Shown here: piece by piece, positions 27,085-35,712 of the stretch
Layout of the letters: the number at the start of each line of letters is the position of its first letter
Position numbering within the stretch: position 1 is the stretch's first letter
Origin: Verrucomicrobiaceae bacterium
GTDB lineage: Bacteria > Verrucomicrobiota > Verrucomicrobiia > Verrucomicrobiales > Verrucomicrobiaceae
Direction: 5' to 3'
Length of the DNA: 64,000 nucleotides
Assembly: GCA_027490195.1 (NCBI GenBank)
Contig: JAIXYN010000014.1
Span: 172,178-236,177, forward strand
Translations under genes and position numbers: made by a program
The notes under the pieces: generated by a model
The model's input: only the letters and a program-made list of their open reading frames with translations
What the model was told of the DNA's origin: nothing
The model's database searches: none

Positions 27085-28206
27085 TTGAACCCAACCGACG
27101 CCATCCGCCCAGCCCACGTCGAGGTCAACCTCGGTGCCATCGCGCAGAACTATGACGCGATCCGTGCGCATGTGGGCACGGCATCCGTCATGCCGGTGGT
27201 GAAGGCGAATGCCTACGGCCATGGCATCGTCGAAGTAGCGCGGCACTTGATGAATCATGGCGCACCCTGTTTGGGGGTGGCCTTGCTGGAAGAAGCGATC
27301 GAGTTGCGGCAGGCGGGCATCACGCTGCCGATTCTCGTCTTTGGCGGTGTGGCCACGCGGCAGATCCCGCAGTTCATTGCCCATGGGTTGATGATGGCGG
27401 CGTCCTCCATCGACAAACTGCGGCAGATTGACGACGCGGCCGCAGCGGTGAACACAAAGGCGCGTGTGCACCTGAAGATCGACACCGGCATGGAACGCAT
27501 CGGTGTGCATTGGTACAGTGCAGAGAAGCTGCTGGAGGCCAGTTTGACATTCACGAACGTGGAAGTCGCCGGCATCTATTCGCACTTTGCCAATTCAGAC
27601 GACGCGGACCTCTCGTCCGCTAGGGAGCAGCTAGCGCGATTCCTCGAAGTGCTGGAGTTTTATCCGAAACGCGGATTGCAGCGGCCTCAGCGACATATCG
27701 CCAATTCCGGCGGCATCCTGCAACTTCCCGAAAGTCATCTCGATCTCGTCCGTCCCGGCATCATGCTCTATGGCGTGTATCCATCGAAGGAAGTGCGGCA
27801 GACGGTGGTGCTCAAGCCGGCGTTGAAGTGGACATCGCAGGTGGTGTTTTTCAAAGTCGTGCAGCCGGGCAATCCCGTCAGCTATGGTGGCACGTGGCAG
27901 AGCGATCATCCGGTGCGCGTCGTCACCGTGCCCGTGGGCTATGGCGATGGTTATTTCCGGGCGCTGTCGAATCGTGGGTCCGTGCTCATCCGCGGTCAGC
28001 GCCACCCGATTGTCGGTCGGGTATGCATGGATCAGTTCATGGTGAATCTGGAGTGGGGAACGGCCTACAATGGCGACGTCGTGACGATCATTGGCAGCGA
28101 CGAGAATGAATCGATCAGCGTGCAGGATGTGGCGGACGCCGCAGGCACCATTGCGTATGAAGTTCTGACCAACATCAACTCCCGCGTCCCGCGGGTCTAC
28201 GTTTAA
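27085..28206 (+). CDS. alr: Alanine racemase
   Basis: Alr interconverts L- and D-alanine with PLP, giving D-alanine for peptidoglycan. The 373 residues are of normal length. The PLP lysine is K40 in VMPVVKANAYGHG. Other family blocks are HLKIDTGMERIGV, IANSGGIL, RPGIMLYGVYPS, PVGYGDGYFRALSN with the catalytic tyrosine, and GRVCMDQFMVNL. The start is TTG at 27085; no ATG fits the conserved N-terminus (ARPAHVEVNLGAIAQNY-like). A weak start codon may lower expression. Downstream lies the DnaQ-like gene in the same direction. Confidence 0.96.
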   Translation: MNPTDAIRPAHVEVNLGAIAQNYDAIRAHVGTASVMPVVKANAYGHGIVEVARHLMNHGAPCLGVALLEEAIELRQAGITLPILVFGGVATRQIPQFIAHGLMMAASSIDKLRQIDDAAAAVNTKARVHLKIDTGMERIGVHWYSAEKLLEASLTFTNVEVAGIYSHFANSDDADLSSAREQLARFLEVLEFYPKRGLQRPQRHIANSGGILQLPESHLDLVRPGIMLYGVYPSKEVRQTVVLKPALKWTSQVVFFKVVQPGNPVSYGGTWQSDHPVRVVTVPVGYGDGYFRALSNRGSVLIRGQRHPIVGRVCMDQFMVNLEWGTAYNGDVVTIIGSDENESISVQDVADAAGTIAYEVLTNINSRVPRVYV

Positions 28207-28275
28207 TGGCTTGCAATCGGCCCGCGAAGGCCGCAACAAAGGAGTGGGATGCGACGGCGTGTTCCGCCCGCATTC

Positions 28276-28860
28276 ATGAACCTCATCATCTTCGATCTCG
28301 AAACCACCGGCCTGTTACCTTCCCAGCACGAGATCATCCAGATCGCTGCGATGAAGGTGAAGAACGGCAAATGGAACGAGGGTGAATACTTCGACAGCTA
28401 TGTGCGGCCGGAAAATCGCATTCCGTCCTTCATCACAAAACTGACCGGAATCACGCAGGCACAAGTGGCCGATGCGCCACACCCCGTGGATGTGCTGATG
28501 GCGTTTTCTCGCTTCGTCGGCCAGGATGCGACGTTGATCGCGCACAACGGCATTCGTTTCGACATGCGTTTCATCGCAGAGCACTGCAAACGGCACGGCA
28601 TACCGGTGCGTGAAACGAGCGCCCTCGATTCGCGCGATTTTTCCCGCAAAATCTGGGGCGGCAAAGGCGGCCACGGACTTGATGCGGTGTTAGGCCGCGT
28701 GGGTGTCTCCAGCAAAGGCGTGAAACGGCATGATGCCCGCGTGGATGTGCAACTGCTGGCCCAGGCCGTGCAGTACATGTGGGAACGCCTTACGACGAGC
28801 GTGACCAACTGTCCGGTGGATCTTTCAGTCGGGGTGATTCCTGCGCTGGATCGCGATTGA
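28276..28860 (+). CDS. DnaQ-like 3'-5' exonuclease
   Basis: A 194-residue DEDDh-type exonuclease. ExoI is IIFDLETTGLLPSQHEIIQ with D7 and E9 as metal ligands. ExoII is LIAHNGIRFDMRFIAEHCK with the second aspartate. ExoIII is KRHDARVDVQLLAQ, with the histidine and final aspartate. It has no polymerase or BRCT part. It may act in proofreading, repair or RNA turnover; the sequence does not decide. I chose the ATG at 28276 because the active-site strand follows at once; an ATG at 28249 would add nine residues. Convergent with sufD, 18 bases apart. Confidence 0.88.
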   Translation: MNLIIFDLETTGLLPSQHEIIQIAAMKVKNGKWNEGEYFDSYVRPENRIPSFITKLTGITQAQVADAPHPVDVLMAFSRFVGQDATLIAHNGIRFDMRFIAEHCKRHGIPVRETSALDSRDFSRKIWGGKGGHGLDAVLGRVGVSSKGVKRHDARVDVQLLAQAVQYMWERLTTSVTNCPVDLSVGVIPALDRD

Positions 28861-28878
28861 GGCAGCGCAGTAGCCGGA

Positions 28879-30231
28879 TCAAACAGCACGCTCCAGCTTC
28901 TCATCAATGCGCGCCACTAGGGTGTCGAGCAGTTCGCCATTGCCAAAGCGTTCGATCACACCGGCCAGGAAGCCTTCGATGATGAGCTTGCGGCTTTCGC
29001 TGTCGCTGATGCCGCGGGCTTTGAGGTAGAAGAGTTCTTCGTCGCTGATGGGGCCGCTGGTCGCACCATGGCTGCATTTCACTTGGTCGGCGCTGATTTC
29101 GAGGCCCGGCAGGCTTGTGGCCTCGGCTTCGTCGCTGTTGAGTAGGTTGCGGCAGGTCTGGTAGGCGTCGGTGTAATGCGCGCCTTCATCCACGGTGATC
29201 AGGCCGCTGAAGATGCTGCGCGATTTGCCATAGAGAGCGTTCTTGTACAGCAGGTCGCTGCTGGCGTGCGGGGCCTTGTGGTTCTGCAGCGTGCGCTGAT
29301 CCACGATCTGTTCGCCAATGGGCAGGGACACGCTGAGCATGTCGCTGCGGGAGCCTTCGCCGACGAGATCGCTCACGCTCTCGCTGCGGCTGAAGCTGGC
29401 ACCGAGTTGCACCTGGAAGCTCTTGATGGCGGCATCACGTCCGGCCACGATGCTGGAAAGATGCAGCGCCTGCGCATCATCCGCCAGTTCCTGGCAGGCG
29501 GCATAGGTGATTTTGCTGCCGCGCCCGCCGACGAGATCGGCAATGGCAATGCTCAGGCCGCCTTCGCCTTCGAGGCTGCGGTAATGATCCACCACACTGA
29601 CCTCGGCATTGTCGCCGGTGACGATGAGCGTGTGCGGGAAGATGGCCGCATGATCGCCGACCACCCAATGGAAGATTTCGACGGGCTTCTCAAGAGCTAC
29701 ATTTTTCGGCACAATGATGACCACGCCTGCTTTCACATGCGCAAGGTGCAGCGCGGCAAACTTCGCGGAGCCCAGCGTCATCTCGCGCTGCATGAAGTGT
29801 TCCTTGAGCACCTCACTGTGATTCTGCAGCGCATCCGCAAAGGTCACGCAAACCACGCCAGTAGGCAGGTTCGTGGTGTCAGACTCGACGAGCACATCAT
29901 TCACAAAGACAAAGCGGGCGGCACGTTCCTTGAGCCCTTCCGTGGCCGCGAGAGCAGCAGTGGTGTTTTCAGCCGTGGGTGCGTTTGCAGGCTTATGATC
30001 GGCTAGCTCAATTTTCTTCGAACTGGAGTAGCGCCAGTTCTCGTCCTTGATGCCGGGCATAGGCAGCGATTGGAACTCAGCCCAAGCCGCCTCGGAGCGG
30101 GCGAAGAACCAGCCGGGTGCGGATTTTTCATCGCGCACAGGCACGGTGATTTCAAGGCCGGAAGGAGCGGGAATTACGGGGGCGTCAGGCACGGGAGCGG
30201 TTTGGGTTTTGGGGGAAAGAGTGGCGGGCAT
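28879..30231 (-). CDS. sufD: Fe-S cluster assembly protein SufD
   Basis: SufD is a component of the SufBC2D scaffold, on which iron-sulfur clusters are built under stress. The 450 residues contain the right-handed beta-helix core (about 190-380), with VDHYRSLEGEGGLSIAIADL and GAHYTDAYQTCRNLLNSDEA. The end of the core holds the conserved LEISADQVKCSHGATSGPIS, with the cysteine and histidine typical of the SufB/SufD family. The C-terminal helical part (ELFYLKARGISDSESRKLII) binds SufC. The gene is separated from sufB by a toxin-antitoxin pair on the opposite strand, so it probably needs its own promoter. No sufS or sufE is in the window. Confidence 0.95.
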   Translation of the reverse strand: MPATLSPKTQTAPVPDAPVIPAPSGLEITVPVRDEKSAPGWFFARSEAAWAEFQSLPMPGIKDENWRYSSSKKIELADHKPANAPTAENTTAALAATEGLKERAARFVFVNDVLVESDTTNLPTGVVCVTFADALQNHSEVLKEHFMQREMTLGSAKFAALHLAHVKAGVVIIVPKNVALEKPVEIFHWVVGDHAAIFPHTLIVTGDNAEVSVVDHYRSLEGEGGLSIAIADLVGGRGSKITYAACQELADDAQALHLSSIVAGRDAAIKSFQVQLGASFSRSESVSDLVGEGSRSDMLSVSLPIGEQIVDQRTLQNHKAPHASSDLLYKNALYGKSRSIFSGLITVDEGAHYTDAYQTCRNLLNSDEAEATSLPGLEISADQVKCSHGATSGPISDEELFYLKARGISDSESRKLIIEGFLAGVIERFGNGELLDTLVARIDEKLERAV

Positions 30232-30241
30232 GGGGCAAAAT

Positions 30242-30259
30242 CTGGCTAGACTGGCTAGA
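30242..30259. repeat. Two tandem CTGGCTAGA 9-mers upstream of antitoxin
   Basis: Two perfect tandem copies of CTGGCTAGA occupy 30242-30250 and 30251-30259, in the 51-base gap between the divergent sufD and antitoxin starts. Phd/YefM antitoxins repress their own operon by binding short repeats in this position, so these may be the operator. They could equally affect sufD, whose start is 11 bases away. Binding is inferred only from position. Confidence 0.5.
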
Positions 30260-30282
30260 ATGAGGCGGTTAGTCTGGGTGAT

Positions 30283-30561
30283 ATGAAATCAGTGAAAGAA
30301 TCGGAGTGGCAGCTCCAGACAGCGAAAAACCGTTTCAGCGAAGTGGTAAACCGCGCGATCACCGACGGAGCACAGACGATCACGCGGCATGGCAAGCCCG
30401 TGGTGGTAGTGATGTCGCAGGAGGAGTTCCGTCGACTGGCTCCAGCCAAGGAGGAGAAGGAATGGAGTATGCTGGAGCATTTACTCGCCTGTCCGGACAA
30501 GACGCTGTACAAGCGGGTCTTTCGCACCCCTGGGCCACCTCGCGATGTTGATTTCTCATGA
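30283..30561 (+). CDS. Phd/YefM-family antitoxin
   Basis: A 92-residue antitoxin. Residues 1-60 match the Phd/YefM fold: WQLQTAKNRFSEVVNRAI, then QTITRHGKPVVVVMSQEEF, the conserved strand-helix that dimerises and binds DNA. The C-terminal 30 residues are less conserved and would thread into the toxin's active site. The stop overlaps the toxin start by four bases (ATGA), typical translational coupling in type II modules. It likely represses its own promoter, where two tandem 9-mers lie upstream. The pair sits on the plus strand between the minus-strand sufB and sufD genes. Confidence 0.92.
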   Translation: MKSVKESEWQLQTAKNRFSEVVNRAITDGAQTITRHGKPVVVVMSQEEFRRLAPAKEEKEWSMLEHLLACPDKTLYKRVFRTPGPPRDVDFS

Positions 30562-30980
30562 AGTACCTGCTCGACACCATGGTCGTCAGCGAACCGACAA
30601 AGCGGAGGCAGGAGCCGAAGGTGATGCAGTGGCTGGTTGCTCACGATGCTGACTGCGTTATTTCCGTCCTTACACTGGGCGAGCTGGAGCGCGGCATTGT
30701 CGATATGGCTCCCAGCAAACGCAAAAGCCTCTTGATGACGTGGTTCAGCGGTTTTGCCGACCACATGGAGCAAGCCGGGCGCATCCTGCCGGTGGACCGG
30801 AAACTGATGAGCTTCTGGGGGCCGGTTTACAATCGTGAAGAACGGCTGACGAAGCGCAAGCCGCCGTTCATGGACACGATCCTCGCAGCGACCGCCGAGA
30901 TGCACGGACTCACGATGGTCACGCGCAATGAAAAGGATTTTCCGGCCCGGTTGTCCTTGATCAATCCGTGGAAAATTTGA
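30558..30980 (+). CDS. PIN-domain toxin (VapC/FitB-like)
   Basis: A 140-residue PIN-domain ribonuclease, the likely toxin of the pair. The acidic metal-binding residues can be placed at D6 (KYLLDTMVVSE), E42 (TLGELERGI), D106 (PPFMDTILAATA) and D127 (NEKDF). In most FitB-type PINs the first motif reads DTN; here the Asn is replaced by Met at residue 8, a small departure. LTMVTRNEKDFPA is the conserved C-terminal strand-helix. Family members cleave tRNA or rRNA. Cells would be protected by the overlapping antitoxin gene. Whether the module is active is not shown by the sequence. Confidence 0.9.
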   Translation: MKYLLDTMVVSEPTKRRQEPKVMQWLVAHDADCVISVLTLGELERGIVDMAPSKRKSLLMTWFSGFADHMEQAGRILPVDRKLMSFWGPVYNREERLTKRKPPFMDTILAATAEMHGLTMVTRNEKDFPARLSLINPWKI

Positions 30981-31005
30981 CAGACGCATAGATAGCCTCG
31001 GAGTG

Positions 31006-31054
31006 GCGTTTAGCTCACTCTTCGGCTGCATGACGGAAGCCCGTTGAGCTACGC
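31006..31054. other. Stable inverted repeat between toxin and sufB
   Basis: GCG-TT-TAGCTCA (31006-31017) pairs with TGAGCTA-CGC (31045-31054) with a 2-base bulge, and an inner GGCT/AGCC pair lies within the 27-base loop. It sits between the convergent ends of the toxin gene and sufB. No U-tract follows on either strand, so it is not a standard intrinsic terminator, but it could act as a bidirectional 3' end or RNA-stability element. Confidence 0.45.
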
Positions 31055-31100
31055 GAAAAGTCTGTTCGTCATTCCTCATTCTGGTTTCGTCATTTCGGCG

Positions 31101-32519
<1,419 letters not shown>

Positions 32520-32549
32520 AATGTTAAAGTTTGGCGGGTTTCAGTTCGC

Positions 32550-33308
32550 TTAAGCAGCAACAGAGAGAGACTCCTCAGTCACCCAGTCATACCCACGCTC
32601 TTCGAGCTCTAGCGAGAGCTCCTTGCCGCCGGTCTTCACGATGCGGCCGTCTTTGAGGACGTGGACGATGTCGGGCTGGATGTAGTTCAGCAGTCGCTGG
32701 TAATGGGTGATGACGAGAAAGCCGCGGTTCTCGCTGCGCATGGCGTTCACGCCACGGGACACAATTTTGAGGGCGTCGATGTCGAGGCCGGAGTCGGTTT
32801 CGTCGAGGATGGCGTACTTGGGCTCCAGCATCATGAGCTGGAGGATCTCGTTGCGCTTCTTCTCACCGCCTGAGAAGCCTTCGTTGACGCTGCGGCTGGT
32901 GAAGCTGCGGTCCATCTCAAGCTGGTCCATACGTGCGTAGAGCTGCTTGTAAAACCTCACGGCGTCGATGTCCTCCCCCTTTGGCAGGCGGGCCTTCAGT
33001 GCGGCGCGCAAGAAATTGGCGTTGCTGACGCCGGGGATTTCATGCGGGTACTGGAAGGCGAGGAAGAGACCGGCACGGCTGCGGGCATCCACGGCCATGT
33101 CGAGGATGTTTTCGCCGTCCAACAGCACTTCGCCGCTGGTAACTTCATAGTCTTCGTGTCCGCAGAGGACCTTGCTCAGGGTGCTCTTTCCAGAGCCGTT
33201 CGGGCCCATGATGGCGTGGACTTCACCGGGGTTGATCGTGAGGTTCAGGCCTTTGAGGATTTCGCGGCCGGGGATCTGGGCGTGGAGGGCTTTTATTTCG
33301 AGGGACAT
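32550..33308 (-). CDS. sufC: Fe-S cluster assembly ATPase SufC
   Basis: SufC is the ABC-type ATPase of the SufBC2D complex. The 252 residues contain Walker A at 35-43 (GPNGSGKST), the Q-loop in [13 protein letters not shown], the ABC signature in [13 protein letters not shown], and Walker B in [17 protein letters not shown]. The SufC-specific [12 protein letters not shown] tail is present. It follows the Fur-family gene by 45 bases and precedes sufB by 30, so fur, sufC and sufB are probably one transcript under the box upstream of fur. No membrane partner is expected. Confidence 0.97.
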   Translation of the reverse strand: MSLEIKALHAQIPGREILKGLNLTINPGEVHAIMGPNGSGKSTLSKVLCGHEDYEVTSGEVLLDGENILDMAVDARSRAGLFLAFQYPHEIPGVSNANFLRAALKARLPKGEDIDAVRFYKQLYARMDQLEMDRSFTSRSVNEGFSGGEKKRNEILQLMMLEPKYAILDETDSGLDIDALKIVSRGVNAMRSENRGFLVITHYQRLLNYIQPDIVHVLKDGRIVKTGGKELSLELEERGYDWVTEESLSVAA

Positions 33309-33353
33309 GTGGGGGAAATGGGGAGTGAGGAGTTCAGAAGGACGAATGGCCGC

Positions 33354-33806
33354 TTACTGGGCCGCGCATTTGGAGCAGGTGCCGTGGATGGCGAGGTCCG
33401 TGCGGGCGATCTTGGTGCCTGCCGGGAGGTTCCAGAACTTGGCGGGGTCGAAGTCGGTGGTGGGATGCGCATCGATCACCTTGCCGCAGGTCTCGCAGTG
33501 GAAATGGATGTGCTCGTGCAGGTTCGCACAGTAGCGGGACTGGCCGCGCTCCAGGTGGACCAGCTTGATGAGTCCGGCGGTGGTCAGGTGCTCCAGGCAA
33601 TTGTAAACCGTGGCCAGGGACATGCCGGGGCTGCGGCTTTTGACCCGATCCAGGATGTCGTAGGCCGTGGGGTGGTCTGTGGAGGAGGCGAGGACTTCGA
33701 AGACCTCGCGCCGGTGCGGCGTCAAGCGGACGTCCGAACCCAGCACGGCAAGGCGGCAGTCCAGACCGGTAGGTTTGGCAGGAGTGCGTGAAGGGGAGGG
33801 GGGCAT
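33354..33806 (-). CDS. Fur/PerR-family metalloregulator
   Basis: A 150-residue Fur-superfamily repressor heading the suf cluster. The winged helix-turn-helix is at about residues 25-85 (RLTPHRREVFEVLASS, SLATVYNCLEHLTTAGLI). The metal-sensing part starts with EHIHFHCETCGKVIDAHP, which holds the regulatory histidines and the first CxxC of the structural zinc site. The second CxxC is CSKC near residue 145. Both pairs are intact. A perfect 7-1-7 inverted repeat of the Fur/PerR type lies 14 bases upstream, so autoregulation is likely and the downstream suf genes should fall under the same control. Whether it senses iron or peroxide is not settled: the box is nearer PerR than classical Fur. Confidence 0.92.
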   Translation of the reverse strand: MPPSPSRTPAKPTGLDCRLAVLGSDVRLTPHRREVFEVLASSTDHPTAYDILDRVKSRSPGMSLATVYNCLEHLTTAGLIKLVHLERGQSRYCANLHEHIHFHCETCGKVIDAHPTTDFDPAKFWNLPAGTKIARTDLAIHGTCSKCAAQ

Positions 33807-33819
33807 GACAAATTTAGAA

Positions 33820-33834
33820 TTAGAATGATTCTAA
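33820..33834. promoter_or_regulatory. Fur/PerR-box operator
   Basis: TTAGAAT-G-ATTCTAA is a perfect 7-1-7 inverted repeat, the arrangement bound by Fur-family repressors, and close to the PerR consensus TTATAATNATTATAA. It lies 14 bases before the fur/perR start and 105 bases before the divergent cupin gene. A further half-site TTAGAAT overlaps on the left (33814-33820). The region is AT-rich against a GC-rich background, as expected for a regulated promoter. Confidence 0.85.
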
Positions 33835-33938
33835 CTGCATTGGGAACGTCCCGTTGGCAAGCGAGGATGCCGGTTTTGCCGAAAATTCTTTGCTCCAAAC
33901 CAAGCCAAAGCACCCTCCGCGTGCTACATCCTGCCCGC

Positions 33939-34415
33939 ATGACCCGCACTCAAGCCGAAGACCTCCCCTGGACCCAGCAAAACTCCCCTCAAGGCAAGTA
34001 TGGCATTGCCCGCCGTTCGCTCTCGATCGCCGCAGGCGGGCAAAAGGACATCGGTACCTGGGCTGGTGGCCATCCCTTCGAACTCGAGATCCACCGCATA
34101 CCCGCAGGGAAGATCAATTTCCCTTTTCATGAGCACACCGCACAATGGGAGGCCTACTACATCCTCAGCGGCAGTGGCGCCGTGCGCACCCCCAAAGGAA
34201 AAGAAGCGATCAAGGCGGGAGACTACCTCGTCTTCCCTCCCGGAGAGGCTCATCAGCTGATCAACAACGGTACCGAAGATCTCACTTTTTTCGTCATTGC
34301 CGACCAGCCGCAGGCAGATGTGATTCACTACCCCGACTCCGGCAAATGGATGACCAAACCGCATCGGAAATCCTTCGAGATGCTGGAAGTGGAGTATTTC
34401 AAAGGCGAGGAATAG
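33939..34415 (+). CDS. Cupin-domain protein
   Basis: A 158-residue single-domain cupin. The two conserved motifs are PFHEHTAQWEAYYILSGSG (metal ligands H, H and E) and DYLVFPPGEAHQLINNG (final histidine). The metal site looks complete. Such proteins are often small enzymes or sugar-binding sensors; substrate is unknown. I chose the ATG at 33939, where similarity begins; the frame is open from 33825. The gene is divergent from the Fur-family regulator and may share its operator region. Confidence 0.85.
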   Translation: MTRTQAEDLPWTQQNSPQGKYGIARRSLSIAAGGQKDIGTWAGGHPFELEIHRIPAGKINFPFHEHTAQWEAYYILSGSGAVRTPKGKEAIKAGDYLVFPPGEAHQLINNGTEDLTFFVIADQPQADVIHYPDSGKWMTKPHRKSFEMLEVEYFKGEE

Positions 34416-34473
34416 GCCAATTCATGCGCAGGCATTGCGATGTTAAGATCAGGAAATGCTGGCATGCTGAGAC

Positions 34474-34890
34474 ATGAAGCCGCTCTTTCTCTTCACCTTC
34501 GCTGTGGCCGCTGTGCTTGCTAGTTGTACCTCCATTTCCACAAACCCAGCGGAGGGGAAAGTCTTTGCCGGAGTTCGCACCGTACTCGAAACGAACTGCG
34601 TCCACTGTCATGGTGACAACCGGCTCTCCACCATGCCGCCGATCAACGACACTCACGCGCTGTCGAAACTCATCGGCTCCCGTTGGATTGTTCCCGGCAA
34701 ACCGGAGGGCAGCCGCTTCTTTCAGGTTGTCACCTTTCCAGACGAAATCCCCGGAGCCATGCCGCCCAGTGGCCATGCCATCTCCGAGAAGGATGTCCAA
34801 ACTCTCCGCGACTGGATCAAACACGGTGCCAAACTGCCTGCGCAGAATGTGAAACTCGCGCCTCAAGGACCACTGCCGCGCTCGATCTGA
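34474..34890 (+). CDS. Lipoprotein c-type cytochrome
   Basis: A 138-residue lipoprotein with a lipobox (VLASC, C18) and a haem c motif at residues 42-46 (CVHCH). The segment DEIPGAMPPSGHAIS gives M96 as a likely second haem ligand. The block (HALSKLIGSRWIVPGKPEGS) resembles planctomycete-type cytochromes, whose members often sit beside DUF1501 genes; here the DUF1501 gene is 8 kb away. It would carry electrons at the periplasmic side of a membrane. Partner unknown. Confidence 0.88.
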   Translation: MKPLFLFTFAVAAVLASCTSISTNPAEGKVFAGVRTVLETNCVHCHGDNRLSTMPPINDTHALSKLIGSRWIVPGKPEGSRFFQVVTFPDEIPGAMPPSGHAISEKDVQTLRDWIKHGAKLPAQNVKLAPQGPLPRSI

Positions 34891-34891
34891 A

Positions 34892-35635
34892 TCACGCGTG
34901 CGGTTTGTCGCGCCCGTGCGCCAACTCGCGCAGCAGATCGAGCTGGATCTGCTGCACCTCCATCAGCTTGGTGGCGTGCTGATGCAGCAGGTAGTCCATC
35001 TTTTCGTGCAGATGACGGATCTCAAGTTCGGCCTTCAGATTGATTTTGTAGTCACCCTCCGCGTGCTGGCGGTCGCGTGCCTCCTGCCGGTTCTGGCTCA
35101 TCATGATCACAGGTGCCTGAAGTGATGCCAGGAATGACAGCAAGAGGTTCAGCAGAATGAATGGGTACGGATCAAACGGCTGCCGCAGGAGCACCCCGGC
35201 ATTGATGGCAATCCAAAGCACGAGGAAAAAGCAAAACGAAAGGATGAAGGTCCAGCTCCCGCCGAAATCCGCGATCTTGTCCGCCAGCCGTTGGCCAAAG
35301 GTCAGATGCTGCACCTCCTCCGTCTCCGATAGCGGGCGCTCGCTCAGCACTTCGTGTTTGTGCAGGCTTTCCACCACTTCCTCATCTAGCCTCGTTAGGT
35401 CACCCACTTGAGTTTCCAGCAAATGGCGCATGTATTCCAGCCGTGCCGCGTTGACTGCATCAGCACTCACCCGTGAGTCATCGGCCAGCTCTGGATGTCG
35501 GTTGCGTAGGGTTTGGGCGATGTTGGGCCGCAAGGCCCGAAGAACCAAGAGTTTGGAAACCGGCTGCGATTTGCCAGTGACGGCGCAAACTCCTTGAGGG
35601 GCGTTTTTTGTGCGGTTGGACTCCATTTCGAACAA
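34892..35635 (-). CDS. DUF1003 membrane protein
   Basis: A 247-residue DUF1003 protein. Two transmembrane helices are at about 130-150 (FILSFCFFLVLWIAINAGVLL) and 160-180 (FILLNLLLSFLASLQAPVIMM), the latter the family hallmark, followed by SQNRQEARDRQHAEGDYKIN. The first 100 residues include CAVTGKSQPVSKLLVLRALRPN, a small cysteine-containing domain typical of longer family members. The C-terminus is a helical tail. Function is unknown for the family. Convergent with the cytochrome gene, with a single base between the stops. Confidence 0.9.
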   Translation of the reverse strand: MFEMESNRTKNAPQGVCAVTGKSQPVSKLLVLRALRPNIAQTLRNRHPELADDSRVSADAVNAARLEYMRHLLETQVGDLTRLDEEVVESLHKHEVLSERPLSETEEVQHLTFGQRLADKIADFGGSWTFILSFCFFLVLWIAINAGVLLRQPFDPYPFILLNLLLSFLASLQAPVIMMSQNRQEARDRQHAEGDYKINLKAELEIRHLHEKMDYLLHQHATKLMEVQQIQLDLLRELAHGRDKPHA

Positions 35636-35712
35636 TACATCTCTAGCGGATTCGTCATTCGGAATTCGTCATCTGCCATTTTCCGCCTACTCTCCTCGCC
35701 CGTTTTCGTCCC

